Shown: positions 20,730-32,095, counted from the stretch's first letter. The stretch is 64,000 bases of DNA from Ascarosepion bandense (GCA_037127315.1 JBBBDQ010000225.1:1664501-1728500), one strand, 5' to 3'. Made by a program: numbers and translations. Notes: a model not told the origin generated them from the sequence alone.

Positions 20730-21300
20730 CCCAGAAGAAAATCACCAAGTGAGTCCCAATCAGCATACTGGTAATGGAAAGAGGTCTTATGGATAGGTAG
20801 TTTCTGTTTAATAGATGATTGAAACAAAATATCAATATTTACCACAGAGTGATTCAAGTTACAAAGAGGGTAGTGTTGCAAAGACTTGTAAGAGCAAGGA
20901 GAGGAGGTAAGAAAGAAATCAAGTAGAAAAGCCTGTTGCTCTGTTTTGCTAGGGAAATGAGTAGAGAAGTCCACAATTTGAGTAAGCGATTGGGCAATGG
21001 AAAAATTTAATGTCTGAATACCAGCAACATGAGTTTCTTTAGAATATTTAATGTGTGCATTAAAGTCACCGAAGACAAAGATGTTCACAGATGGAGAGAA
21101 AGTACTTTTTCTATACTGTTAGCTATTATGTTTAATATATGGCTATCCTGGGAAGAGGGTGAGTGATAAAGAAAAAAGAGATAGCTAACAGAGTTTAGTA
21201 ATGAAAGACAGAAGCACAAGAAAAAGTTGTCTGGAGCCTCTAGAGACACTTCCCTGGCCATCAGAAAATTATCCCAGATGTAAACACCAAGGCCATGCAT
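20714..21300 (-). pseudogene. LINE copy 1 AP-endonuclease remnant
   Basis: Two overlapping frames (21085-21300 and 20714-21088). MHGLGVYIWDNF and VSYLFFLYHSPSSQDS precede VFGDFNAHIKYSKETHV, whose GDFN-H motif is the catalytic signature of exonuclease-endonuclease-phosphatase enzymes. LTQIVDFSTHFP and LLDFFLTSSPCSYKS follow, and then the final catalytic block CNLNHSVVNIDI (normally GNSDH). The Ser-Asp to Leu-Asn change would remove a catalytic residue. Confidence 0.8.
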
Positions 21301-21479
21301 GTAAGTACTGGAATCTTTTCAGCAAAGAAAAGGTAGTCTGGAACCAAGACTTCATTGGTAGCAATGGAAGAATTTAAGTTGGTATATCAGAAGTGTGGAG
21401 GGGTAAAAATGAATATTCCAAAAATATTTTCAAAGTTTTTTAATAGTAGACACAAAAAATAGCCATTCAAGACAACATT

Positions 21480-22316
21480 AATTTTGTGATTTGATAAGAA
21501 ATATTGAAGCAGTACAAAAATTTGTCCAGAAATATCAATTTGTGAATAAGACCAGTATGCTAAACTTTGTTAAATGCTTTCGTGATATCCAAAGCAACAA
21601 CCTGAGCTTCACCAAGTTGACATTCTTAACCAATTTGGAATTGATTAGGACCTTTAGTGCTTTGTCAAAAAGAGATAAAAGGCTGATAGAAGGATCAGAT
21701 TGTTTGTCCGAGTTCTGAGAGACTGGAACTATAGAAGAGGATTTCCAACAATCAGGAAATCAAGGAGCAGCAAAGAATTTATTGTCGAGAGAACAGGAGT
21801 CAATTCAGGGGAACATTTCTTTAGGATTATTGCAGAGATGTCATTAAGTTCACATGCTTTGTGGTAATCTAGTTTAGAGATGATAGCAAAAAACCATGAA
21901 TAAAGTTATATGCATATCATTCAGTAGAAACTCAGTTCTAAGTGAAAAGTCAGGCAAAGATGCTCCAGATTAGTCAAGAGTAGAATTGAAAGATAACTTA
22001 TGAGCAAAACATTCTGCTTTATCAATTATCTATTAAACAGTATATTAATAATAGAAAGAAATTTAATTTTGTGAATCATGTGTTTATGTCCAATGAGTCA
22101 GCTAAGAAGACAGAGTTGGGATGCCTTACAAGAGCCAGGATAAGTGTTAAAGAACAAATCAAGTAAAGAAGTATGTTGATCAGAATTATTAAGGAAACAC
22201 ATAAGGAAATCTACTATTTGACTGAGAGAATAGCAATGGAAAAATTGAAGTTTGAATACTGGCAACATTAGACTGATTAAACCACATGACACGATCACCA
22301 AATAGATCATAGATTA

Positions 22317-22380
<64 letters not shown>

Positions 22381-22790
22381 AAGTCAAATATTTTGTCTAA
22401 TATATTACAATCTTTAGAAGAAGGAGACTGATAACTGGAAAAATAGCTAACAGAATGCAATAAATAAAGTCTAAAGCCCATGAAAAAATCAACCGACAGT
22501 TCAAGAGATGATTTTCTTGCTATTGGAAGATTTTTCTGGATGTAAACACCAAGGCCATGCACATGTATCCTAAAATGTTTTCAACAAAGAGGAAAATAGC
22601 CTTGAACAGAAAGTTCATTAATAGTGATAGAAAAGTTTTAATCAGTTTGACAAAAGTGCTAAGATATATAGAGAAAGTTTCAAGAGAAAAGATTCTATAA
22701 AACAAATTCATATGAATGAAAGCAATATTGGAGAAAGAAAGGTTGAGGGAGCAGGTTATTTTTTGTTTATTGGTTTTATAATATTTCAAT
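21480..22790 (-). mobile_element. Jockey/CR1-like LINE copy 2, minus strand
   Basis: A second, more decayed copy of the same LINE in the same orientation. The frames 22520-22789 and 22314-22562 hold GLGVYIQKNLPIARKSS and a VSYFSSYQSPSSKD block. The frame 22098-22310 has LSQIVDFLMCFLNNSDQHTSLLDLFFNTYPG (endonuclease). RT sequence can be recognised antisense to 21491-21718. The copies are arranged head to tail. Confidence 0.75.
22321..22379. repeat. (GA)n microsatellite
   Basis: An almost pure GA dinucleotide run of about 59 bases, lying within the endonuclease region of LINE copy 2. It explains the Leu-Ser repeat in the minus-strand translation. Confidence 0.95.
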
Positions 22791-22821
22791 AATATTTCAA
22801 TAATATTTCAATAATATTTCA
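22777..22821. repeat. 11-bp tandem repeat AATATTTCAAT
   Basis: Four consecutive units of AATAATATTTC-type sequence right at the 5' edge of LINE copy 2. No gene is seen between here and 23040. Confidence 0.8.
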
Positions 22822-23083
22822 AACATTTGTTTATTGGTTTACTTGTATTTCTTTTAATTGTCGTAACTGCTGTGAGATCATTTTAATTTTTAATGAGAAG
22901 GCAGCCAAAATAATTATACTGTTCATCATCTATGACAATACAAACTGGCTGGAAGGTGTCTAAGATTAAAGCATGATGTGGCCACAGTGTTACCCCCAGT
23001 AATACATGTAGAGACACCTGTACATGTATTTCTAGCTCTGTAAATACCCCAATATTATGCAATTATTGACCAGAGCAGCCTTT

Positions 23084-23690
23084 TTAAGCACTAGCAAAGA
23101 GTTCAGGCTCCTGGTTACCAGTCAGGATGAAGCAACCAGCTAACTGTGAACTTGTTCTAGATGTTCTAGGTTGTCTCTGCTTAGTGGCTTCTAATGAATC
23201 ATCACCAATATTTTCCAAATGTGCTGGTTTTAGTAGGTTAATGAAAATATTGTCTTGTCTATTGTTAATTACAACAGTGAAATGTTTCTCTGTATGTTTC
23301 TTTGTAAAGACCTCTGTAAGTTGGTTGTAAAGGATGTTTGGTTGCATTGTCTTTTATTAGCACAAAGCTGCAGTTCTTGAGTGATTATGGCAAATAAGTT
23401 AAATGGGTTGATTATCTAGGATGTGGGAATGTTACTTGAGACATCTTCAATCTCATTATATCTACAAAGAATCAGGATTTATGAGTGGTTCATTTGGTTT
23501 GATTATTAACTTTCCTGGTAGATGTAAAAGTGTGCCATATACACATTCAGCTGCAGAACTCTATAAAACAGATTCTGCAGCTGTTCTTAGCCCTAAAAGT
23601 ATTGATGGAATATTCTGAGGCCAAGAAGTATAGTTCAGCACTGTTTTTAGGGATTCCTTTAGAGAACAATGAAAATATTCTATCATGTCA
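23084..23690 (-). pseudogene. Gypsy-D integrase C-terminal region
   Basis: Minus translation from 23690 gives EANDMIEYFHCSLKESLK (catalytic Glu in the MIEYFH block), ILLGLRTAESVL, SSAAECVYGTLLHLPGKL and then, in the frame 23084-23347, TVVINNRQDNIFINLLKPAHLE. These are the standard late blocks of this gypsy family. Stops interrupt between 23350 and 23600. Confidence 0.75.
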
Positions 23691-23696
23691 TTAGCT

Positions 23697-24326
23697 TCAG
23701 GATGGTAAGTGATGGTATGAATTCTGATTGTGTAAAGCAAGTTGGTTAGAGAAGTAAAAGTGAAGATTCAAATTGTGTTCTTCTGTGTTGATAGTTGTGA
23801 GAACACCAAATCTGCTAACCCAACCAGTTATAAAACCTTGTGCAACTAATTTCACACTGATATCAGAAACAGGAATTATTTCAGACCAGCAGGTTAATCT
23901 TTCAATGCAAGGTGAAGAGATAGTAATATTCATGAGAAAAGGGAATGGTCCAATGATGTCGATATGAACATGGTCAAATCGAGTATCAGGAATGGGAAAA
24001 ATGTAGAAGCTGCAGAGTGTCAAATAGTTTTCTACAGAGAGCTTTTGGAATAAAAGACTGTACATTTCCTGTAAAATGATGTAACAAATAGAATGTTTTA
24101 CTAGTGGAATATATATTTCCTTCATTTGTAATGAAGATTTCTTGTTCTCCAGAAGAAATTTTAGATCTTCATCATTTTTTTGGGAAGTTGAAATAGCTTC
24201 AAAATCGATGACTGGACTTATATTAATTGTAGAAATATTCCTGGAGAGTGTGTCTGCTAGAATGTTTGAAGAGCCTGTGATATCTCGAATATCAGTTGTA
24301 AATTGGCTGATAAAATCATGGTGCAT
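23697..24326 (-). pseudogene. Gypsy-D RNase H end and integrase core
   Basis: This 209-codon frame starts with FISQFTTDIRDITGSSNILADTLSRN, the last segment of RNase H and its tether. FDHVHIDIIGPFPF holds the first integrase Asp. The second catalytic position, normally TDRG, reads NTEE, so the active site is broken. The zinc-binding segment has been lost between the tether and the core, because KHSICYIILQEMYSLL runs almost directly into the core. Confidence 0.75.
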
Positions 24327-24345
24327 AAATTCCAGAGAAGAATAG

Positions 24346-24855
24346 TTATAAAGTTTGCCTTGATTGCTTTGATTAACAATTTATGGTAGGTGAGCATGTG
24401 AAATGACCTACTTTTCAAGAAATGTTGGAAGTGTCAGATGGCACAGTGCCATTAACTCTCATTGGAAAATGCTGTACCATGTAGCAGTTTTTGATAACTT
24501 CTTTGAGAAGAAAGACATGGGTAATGATTCATCTGATTCACATAGTTGTTAAAACAAGATTAACAAAATGAAAGTTTAAAACAAGAGTTACTTTTGTTAG
24601 AAATAAATTGCAGGCACAACAAAATGTTCATAAATATGTTTGAGTGGGATTGTGTTGTGCTTTTAGTGTGAAGCATTCACTGCTCTTTGAGCTTCAGCAT
24701 GGAAAGTTCATGTCACTACCTTGAAAGAAGAAAACCTGGAAGAGAGAGAATTACCTTAGGGTTCATGTGTTTGCTATATTTGAGAGTTGTTGCAGAGAGT
24801 ATATTTAAGAGCTACTACTGTGTACTGTATTTAATGGCTGCAACTGACTTTTTTT
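24346..24855. other. No gene seen
   Basis: No recognisable coding or repeat structure on either strand between Gypsy-D and the hairpin at 24856. Confidence 0.5.
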
Positions 24856-24909
24856 CTTAAAATTACTTCTTTATAGGCCTGCAGTGTCATATAAAGAAGT
24901 AATTTTAAG
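24856..24909. repeat. Perfect 20-bp inverted repeat with 14-bp loop
   Basis: The left arm CTTAAAATTACTTCTTTATA (24856-24875) is exactly complementary to the right arm at 24890-24909, around the loop GGCCTGCAGTGTCA. It lies in sequence with no coding features. Confidence 0.9.
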
Positions 24910-26153
24910 CTTACATTGCTAATTCAAAATGGAACATTGTTATAAATTTGAATTTTATTTTATTCTTCAAGGTCTTCTCTATTTAATGCTTGATATTCAA
25001 AGATTGAATATTTAAAAAATTATCATACAAAAAATTGTAAATGCAAAAAGAAGTTTGGTTTCTTGCCTTTCTCTTTGATGGGAAAGTGTTGGAAATTAAA
25101 ATAATAAAAAAAATATTTTGTTAATTTTTTGTATGTACACTTATTTTGTAGATATGCTGTATCCTATTTAACAATTAAAACTATATCTAAGTGTCTAACT
25201 ATTAAAGCAGATGTGTTGTCTGCTAGTTTAATTATTTCTTTTTTATCTTTCTTAATTATTTCTGTTTTTATCTATCTTTTTTGTGTATTATCATTAGTGA
25301 TGAGTTTTTATATACTAGCAGTAAAGGTAACTGATAAGTTTATGTTGTCCATATAGGATCTTCACGTATGTATGCAAATTGACTCATTTGAGTCAAGCCA
25401 GATCTTGGAGATGTTCTCAAAAGAGTGAGATTGCACCTTTCAGGAGTTGTTTTGTGGTGAATACTGAATTAAAAGCAACTTACTTCTCTTCTTCACCTTT
25501 TACAAAAATGCACAATTCAGTGTGAAATCCTAATTTTGACAAATAGGAAAAGGATTGACCCCATACTGAAAGAAAAAGATGAAGCCAATTTTTGTGATCT
25601 GATTAATTTTCTAACCAATGAAAGAAAGTGATTTGCAAAACAGAGAGAAAAATTAACAAGCCTATGTGAAAAACTAAATTGCTATAAAACAAAGATAGAA
25701 AGTTGAATCAATCAGTCAGGAGCAGAAATTAGAGACGACATGCTAAAATGTGACAAAAGAAACTTCAAACCACTGACCCGGACATAAGGTCCCATCATAC
25801 ATTCGTTCCCCTTTTTCTTTTTGCATGCTACTTCTTTGCTCTCACCATTCTCGTAGTCAACAAAGAAGACAACAACAACAAAATACTTCAACTGACTACT
25901 AACAACTAACGTTCGATAGTACAATTTCCTTTATTGCTTTACCTTCCTTTTCACTTTCTTGCAGGCCAAAAAAAAAAAAAAAAAGAAAAGAAAAGGAACA
26001 CAGACTTTATTAAACACATTCTGTGACTTAAAACCAGAAATCTGGACACTTACAACTATTTCTCTTGAAACATTTAACTATGTACATTTTCTCATTGAAC
26101 ATTTAACTTCTATAAACTGATGTTATTCTGTTCTGTTAATAAAATTTTACTTT
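24910..26153. other. AT-rich noncoding stretch
   Basis: No domain is recognised. A frame near 25550-25690 on the plus strand (KRIDPILKEKDEANFCDLI) looks like eroded coding sequence but matches nothing I can name. A poly-A tract at ~25970-25985 may mark the end of an old retroposon. Confidence 0.4.
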
Positions 26154-26286
26154 AACATACAAACGAAATACTTTTATTCTTCCACAAACCCACCTTCTGA
26201 TGATTATGTATAATCTTAAAGTTGTAGGGAGTGTCGGTTATGTTTGTGAATTGGCCTTGTACCAAACATGGCTAACCGTCCCTACT
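26154..26286. repeat. Dispersed repeat, copy 1
   Basis: Starts AACATACAAACGAAATAC and includes GGCCTTGTACCAAACATGGCT. A second copy in the same orientation is at 59619-59744. No coding capacity is seen. Both copies carry a CTTCTGATGAT block after an A/T-rich start. Confidence 0.8.
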
Positions 26287-28156
26287 TCACTGGTGAACCC
26301 TGACATCCAAAAACATGCAGTGGAATTCTGATCACACTACTTCATTGATAAATCCGCAAAGAACACACAGTGGAAGAGCTCCCACTACTTCATTGGCGAC
26401 ACCGCAAAGACCACACACATCTCTACATAAATGATAACACGCAAAGAAATTCTGAGAACTACATAATAGTGACAATGCAAAGAAGCACACAAATCAATCT
26501 CCTCCCCACCCCCAAAAAATGTTGAGCACGACATAAAACTCTCAAGTATCACTACATAAAATGGTGACTCACCGTCTACAGGACAAGAAAGAAAGGACAA
26601 GATAGAAAAGACAAAAGAAAAAGAAAGGCAGGGCCCCACATGTTTGAATAAACCTGTTGTTGAATTATACGCTGATACATTATCAACCCCCGAATGACAA
26701 CTGGAAAATTTTAACGAACTCTCAATTTCGAAGCTAAATATCTCAAAATACTCTTTTTATCGATGTTGAATACAATTGCATAACTTTATGAAATCAACTC
26801 TGTCAACTTGTTTTTTTTTTTCGTTTTTTTTTTTCCAGTACTACTTCGTGTCCGACCATTGAATACGCACATTTTCTTTCCTGACTATTCATTGAACCTC
26901 AAAGTCCCATGAATTCCAGTTTTGAATTATCATATTCATACATTATATGAATACATTATCAGCCTCCAATAAAAATAGTGCCTTCAGCAGATGTCATCAT
27001 TCCCTTCTCCATAAAAGGTTCGTCAACAGTAGGAGTCACAACGTTTCCGTTATGGACTGATAACTACAGAACAGTACGAAAGATTTCTTCATGCTGAAAT
27101 ACTGGGATTTAGCAAAGAAAGCGGTTTCATCTTTAAAGGCAACTTATTGTATTGTGTCAGCCAAAATTATTCATTTTTATGTTCGATAGACTAAGAGTAA
27201 ACTTAGAATTTAAAGGGTTACATTTAAAACCCGTTATAGGAGTTTCTAGTCACGCACGTTGTGTTAGCCATCACATTAATTTATATTTAGGATTAGAAAA
27301 CACATAAGACTCGTGAAAAGAATAACCAACCACGAATTGTAACCAAAATATACATGTATTAAGAATTATACAATCATTCGATGTTGATAGAGAAAGAAAC
27401 AGGCATTTAACTGTGAACAATGTAGAAAGATCAAGAGTTTTCTCCCGTTAACTGTAATTTGCGAGAGAATCAATGAATAAATGTTCTTGGAAAAAGTTTG
27501 TTCTGATAAAATCTTGTTCAGAAGGGAAAATTCATTAATAGAATATTCTGTAAGAAAGTTCTAAAGCGTTGGGGTGAAATGTTGAAATATTTGAATCAGC
27601 GTGTTCTTAGAAGATGTGCTTGGCCGGTATCCAACTTACAGGGATTTAACAGCTGAATTCTCATTGTATGTATGGGTGTGAGTGAAGATACTATTTCAAC
27701 TGACAAGGTTTCGTTAGGCAGCTAAGGATCTACGGAAAACGGCCCCTTAAATAGTAATGAAAGTGCTCACTTCGCTTGTGCGGGAAAACTAGGTTTTCAC
27801 GTGCGAACGATCTGATTGGCTAACAATTAACCAATCAGTGAGCGTATGCTGGGTAGATTAGAGAGGTCTGTTTGATCCAATCTGCTACCAAAAGTGTACA
27901 AAAATTATTACTTGAAAATAACGTGATTTATAAATTGTTGCGTAGCTTCGGTTTGTTATTTGTTTCATAATGAAATGCATTGGCGATATATTGACCAATC
28001 ACTATTTTTTTTATAACCATATTGCATTTTGCTGCCACTGTTTTGCAGAGTGTTACACAGGAGGAAAGTTATGAGAAAGAGTGACAGGTTATAGAGGGTG
28101 TCAGGAAGTGGGTAAGAGAAGGATGAGAGTGGAGTGGACGGAGAAAGAAGCACAAG
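26287..28156. other. No gene seen
   Basis: There is a short tandem-like region at ~26280-26400 with repeated CACTACTTCATTG blocks. The rest is AT-rich without domains. Sequence at 27690-27860 is less AT-rich and could be a promoter or LTR fragment, but no partner copy exists in the window. Confidence 0.4.
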
Positions 28157-28159
28157 AGA

Positions 28160-28192
<33 letters not shown>
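28157..28192. repeat. (GA)n microsatellite
   Basis: A run of GA dinucleotides of about 36 bases, followed by an imperfect GAAAGAGAGG tail. It lies just beyond the 3' end of the LINE fragment at 28209. Confidence 0.9.
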
Positions 28193-28200
<8 letters not shown>

Positions 28201-28208
28201 GATGCAGG

Positions 28209-28361
28209 TTAGTGAGATAGGAGATGACTATTGACTTTACATTTAAATTCTTGGAGATTGTAGCTGTCGGGGAAGCAAGTAAATGGAAGGGAATTCCACA
28301 GGCGGGGAGTGCGAGAAAAGAAGCTGATGGAGTAGAATTTGCGTTTATATTTTATTGGTTT
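28209..28361 (-). pseudogene. 3' terminal coding end of a LINE
   Basis: The last ~50 residues of the minus-strand frame 28209-28667 read KFYSISFFSRTPRLWNSLPFTCFPDSYNLQEFKCKVNSHLL then stop. FFxRTxRLWNSLP followed by FPDSYNL is the near-universal C-terminal signature of Jockey/CR1-type LINE proteins. The rest of that frame (28362-28667) is a fusion with antisense gypsy sequence and a His-rich microsatellite translation. Confidence 0.8.
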
Positions 28362-28429
28362 CACATGAAAAGTGTTTAAATGTTTAACAAAGTGGTGTGA
28401 TGTGTGAATGTATGTAAGTGTGTATGTAC

Positions 28430-29584
28430 GAACGAAGGTACCGTACAATACCTCTACCTCCGAAATTAAAGAAATTTGTCCAGTAATGTCGATATTTAGA
28501 AGGCCAATGTACCCTCCTTCCCTTCTTGGTATACTGGAGTTCCGGTTACGAAGAAAACTGCTGATTGTCGTTGGGTGATGATAATGATGATGATGATGGT
28601 GGTGGTGGTGGTTGTGAAATATCGGATGTGTGTGAATCCGGTTGAAATTGGTTAGCATTATGTTCACGACAAGCTGGTTTTAATCGATCAATTGAAATAT
28701 TCAACTGGCCTTTATTAAGTTGTACTGTAAAATACTTGGAATTGCGTGAAAGTATTTTGAAGGGTCCTGTTTAATTAGGTGTCAGTGGCTTCTTTACAGC
28801 GTCCTGTCTAATAGACATAATCACAGTTGTTCAATACTGTGATTTCTTTAAACGTAAATTTCTTTAGATTGTAAACGAGTTGGAGTGAATAATAATGTAG
28901 ACATTCTGTGCTGAAGGTACTGGATGAAGGTAGAAGTAGGCCCTGTAATGGTATTCCCTTCTAGAAATTGTCCTGGAGATTGGCAAGTGATTTGCCAAAA
29001 ACAAGATCTGCAGGCGTGCACCGTAGATCTTCCTTTAAGAGAAATCGTAAAGAAAGCGTTACTAACAGTAGGTTGTCTAACCATGATTGGCTGTTGTCAG
29101 AACACGGCCTTCAGTTGCCGATGGAAACGCTCTACGCAAGAGGGATACGCTGTTGTTGAGATTGAGTTGCTTCGAGTAGACTGACAAATTCTTTGAATAA
29201 AGTTGATTGGAATTGCGGGCCACGATCTGTTGTTATTACTGATGGGTAGCCGAAAATGGAGATCCATTCTCGTAATATAGCCTTAGCAACAGAATCCTCG
29301 GTAGTTGATTGTAGATGGATGGCTACTGGCCATCGCGTGAATCTATCTATTACTGTTAATATGTATTGATACCCATGGATTTCAGGCAGCGGACCAACCA
29401 AATCCTCATGAAGATGCCGGAAGCGGCTATCAGGTTCAGTATATTGCTTAGGCGTGGACTTAACATGACAGTGGTAAGTGAGATAACACTGGGTCCAGTG
29501 CTTAATGTCTGTACTCATCTTCGGCCATACAAAGCGTTCGCAAATTAATTTTGTTGTAATTTTCCAACCAGGGTGCAATAAAGA
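28430..29584 (-). mobile_element. Gypsy-E: integrase-region remnant, minus strand
   Basis: Contains the zinc-binding and core domains (29132-29578), further core pieces to 28848, and a C-terminal piece with FKILSRNSKYFTVQLNKGQLNISIDRLKPA (~28760-28660). A KKGRRVHWPSKY segment and a GGRG block near 28440-28530 follow, as at the end of gypsy polyproteins. No LTR is identified. Confidence 0.75.
28848..29578 (-). pseudogene. Gypsy-E integrase core
   Basis: HPGWKITTKLICERFVWPKMSTDIKHW holds the zinc-binding His. The usual CxxC reads CYLTYHC, so a cysteine spacing is altered. HEDLVGPLPEIHGYQYILTVIDRFTRWPVAI has the first catalytic Asp, and VITTDRGPQFQSTLF has the second. A frameshift follows near 29150, and the Glu-bearing segment is in another frame before the AACK-type end near 28860-29080. 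Confidence 0.8.
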
Positions 29585-29682
29585 ATGGAAATGATCAAAG
29601 AGTCAATGATCAAGAGTCGAGGATGAGAAATACTGAAATGTACCTGTTGCTGAAGGGTACGGGACGTTGCTCAATTTGCAAA

Positions 29683-30770
29683 GTGCAGGAATTTTTTGTT
29701 TCGTTAAATAAACCCTGCTGTGAACAAAGGGAAAGGAAAAAATAATATAAAACAAAAGATTTAAATTAAAGAAAAAACAACACTTTATTAATAACAGGAA
29801 GGAATTGTGTGCTGATTGCAAAACTAGTCCGTTTGCAAAGGCTAGACTTGGTACCACAAAAACAACAAAAAAAAAAAAAATTAAAAGTCCTTCGCAAATA
29901 CCTTGCTAGTCCTGAGGCTTGTCTTCTTTCTTTCCTTTTTCTTTTTAAAGAAATTTTCTCCATTTTTTTTCCTGCGAAGGGAGAGAACGTAGGGGAGAAT
30001 TACTTCCCTCTCGCCGCTGAATTAGCGACTCTTTTCCATTTTTTTTCTTTCAATGTCCAATGTTCAAAATTTCCTTCTTCCTCCTCTTCAAAGGCTGGAA
30101 GAAAAAATCTTTTATATCCTCTTTCTTTTTCAACCCTGGTGGGTTATTGGCCGACCTGGGAACCTTGTTCTTCTTTAGCAGAAATAAAACTTTCCTTTTT
30201 CCTCTGGAAGAAGTTGTATCCAATATTGGTTTTCTTCAACTCTCGTGGGTTAATGGCCGACAGGGAAAACGTTCTTCTTCTTTAGTAGAAATAAAACTTT
30301 CCTTCTTCCTCTGGAAGAAGTTGTATCCAATATTATTTCTCCTCTGTACGTTCGAAGGGACCCCTTTGTTTTCTTTTTTAGCGAGCTACTCAAGCCCGCA
30401 AGAAAATTGACTTTTAACGTCTTTTGTCTAACGGAGCTAAAATTTTCTGGACTGCTATGGTCGGCGAAAATAAAAAAAACTGATGGTCCTCGCTCTTTCA
30501 AATTCTGTCAAAGGGAGCCAACCAATCAGAGGCGAGATATGCAACACGTGGTACAGCATAGGCATTTCAACTTCCCAACGGCCTCAGCGAGAAAAAGAGA
30601 GAAAGAAAAAACAAAGAAACGAAAGGACGAATAAAATTTCCACATCCATCCAATCTCGCCATTACGAAGGTTCAACAAAAACTTTCTTTCCTCGCGCAAA
30701 TACAAGCACTGCACCAATTTAAACAAATAAATTCTAGCCTTTAAAATGGGGTCTTTGTCCGACCTTTTCA
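29683..30770 (-). repeat. BEL-1 3' LTR
   Basis: Only its last ~150 bp are matched in the opposite LTR (36838-36990). The rest is assigned by position, between the end of pol and the shared LTR end. It has an AATAAAG polyadenylation-like signal on the minus strand near 29790. A ~107-bp tandem duplication lies at 30131-30340. Confidence 0.6.
30131..30340. repeat. ~107-bp tandem duplication in BEL-1 LTR
   Basis: Two imperfect units starting CAACYCT at 30131 and 30238. Both contain GGCCGAC, AGAAATAAAACTTTCC and CTCTGGAAGAAGTTGTATCC. Duplications in the U3 part of LTRs are often enhancer-like, but nothing here shows activity. Confidence 0.85.
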
Positions 30771-30786
30771 AATTCAAAAAACAAAT

Positions 30787-31398
30787 TTAAAAACCAGAGA
30801 CAAAACTCATTTTCAACACAGGACCCAACTCAGGATCTTCAGTGTTGGAGGTGCAAACATTAGCCATTTGTCTCCAACTCTCATAGCTAAGACACCATAG
30901 CTCGTTTTCCAGCCAATTCAAATTATCAGTATTCAGCCACAAAGAACCCTCTATCCAACGGCGAAAGACCGATTCGAATTTAGACAAGGTAATTCCTCGA
31001 GTTATCAAATCAGCAGTGTTGTCATCTGTGTTCGCATATTTATAAGTAATCTCAAAATCTAGGGTATGCAGCTCTACAAATCTAGAACGAATATCTTTCA
31101 AACGATTTCTTGTAAACTGACATTTAGTTTTAATATTATCAGATAGAACCCAAGATAAGACCACTTGTGCATCTACAGCCACAATAATGTCCTTCAACAT
31201 ATCTCGAGGGTATGCCTTTATTATACTGGGAATCCATTTTATGCACAAATAGACTGACAGCAATTCAAGGGACGGCAATGCCCTTTTAGTAGAAAATGCC
31301 ACCTTTGCTTTGGAAAAAATAAAGTTGGCAGACCCCTTTTGGTACAAATAAGCAGCAAATCCATAAGCTTTCTTAGGGGTATCACAGAACAAAACCAA
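30787..31398 (-). CDS. BEL-1 RNase H region
   Basis: This 203-codon frame has MVLFCDTPKKAYGFAAYLY (first catalytic Asp, in the BEL order FCDxSxxAYG), LPSLELLSVYLCIKW, IIVAVDAQVVLSWVLS and TADLITRGITLSKF. These are the standard BEL/Pao RNase H signatures. The frame ends with LGPVLKMSFVSGF and a stop close to the LTR, so pol is truncated before the integrase. Confidence 0.8.
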   Translation of the reverse strand: MVLFCDTPKKAYGFAAYLYQKGSANFIFSKAKVAFSTKRALPSLELLSVYLCIKWIPSIIKAYPRDMLKDIIVAVDAQVVLSWVLSDNIKTKCQFTRNRLKDIRSRFVELHTLDFEITYKYANTDDNTADLITRGITLSKFESVFRRWIEGSLWLNTDNLNWLENELWCLSYESWRQMANVCTSNTEDPELGPVLKMSFVSGF

Positions 31399-32095
31399 CT
31401 TAGCAGGGGCGGATGTATCAACGGCAAATCGGTTGAACTGTCAACACTCAATAAATCGAGATACAACTTATTCCATATTAATTGAATATCATTAGGGACA
31501 TGGGCGTCTCTTGCTAAACCCAATTTCCAGATCTCACTTAGACGAATTCTACCTTTAATAGTAACAGGAAGAACTAACCCTAAAGTGTCAAATACTACCG
31601 AATTTTGAGACAAAATACATCTTTTGGCAACAGGTGCCACCCCAGCAATGCAAGGGGCCAATTGCAATTCATCTGAAGCAGTTTCATATAAATAACCTAG
31701 CACCTTTTCAGAGGGAGAGTCATGAGAAACTAAATTATCATCCTCCTTCATGCGAGCACATAGGGTCTCCTCGTGGAATTGCAATTGTTAAGCAAGAAAC
31801 CACCTTCGCTCATTACATTCACAGCACTTAAGTATAGATTTATAAGAGTATAAGAGTTGCGGGTTTTAATTAAATTATCCACATAGAAATTACTGAACAA
31901 CATTTCTTTACATGGGCTGGGTGGATATTTTTCAACGTGATACTTTATTGCATAGTTCAGGATAAAAGGACTAGCAACGAATCCAAAAATTAAGGTTCTG
32001 TAACGAAAACAAACTAATTCGTTACCCAACTTCATGAAAAAACAAACAATTTTTATCAGAGTTTCTTTCAAGTGTGACAATATTTTAGCATGGCA
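31239..32095 (-). pseudogene. BEL-1 RT palm/thumb and connection
   Basis: Two frames. The first (31748-32080) has KLGNELVCFRYRTLIFGFVASPFILNYAIKYH and NFYVDNLIKT, the BEL-type catalytic box YVDN. The second (31239-31784) has VLGYLYETASDELQL and QNSVVFDTLGLVLPVTIKGRIRLSEIWKLGL, the connection preceding RNase H. A frameshift lies at ~31780. Confidence 0.8.

Larger units (their letters stand above)
19381..21410 (-). mobile_element. Jockey/CR1-like LINE copy 1, minus strand
   Basis: From high to low coordinates it shows endonuclease (21300-20714), RT (20729-20250) and post-RT pieces (20090-19381). The family is recognisable by MHGLGVYI, VFGDFNAHIK and the late YCHIWSGAP block. The last ~50 residues usually ending this protein are missing where it meets Gypsy-C at ~19380. 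Confidence 0.8.
23040..24345 (-). mobile_element. Gypsy-D: integrase-region remnant, minus strand
   Basis: Minus-strand pieces cover the end of RNase H through the integrase C-terminus of a gypsy element. No LTR is recognisable on either side. It is distinct from Gypsy-B by its residue pattern. Confidence 0.75.

Noticed and set aside
25129..25356. 75-codon plus-strand hydrophobic frame
   Set aside because: T-rich translation with no homology or signals; not supported as a gene.
26197..26230. Hammerhead ribozyme core (CTGATGA)
   Set aside because: The CTGATGA at 26197 and 59648 is not followed by a stem and GAAA in the right spacing.
29766..30777. Several frames on both strands in the BEL-1 LTR
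   Set aside because: Low-complexity Phe/Ser or Lys/Arg-rich translations of a T-rich LTR with a tandem duplication.
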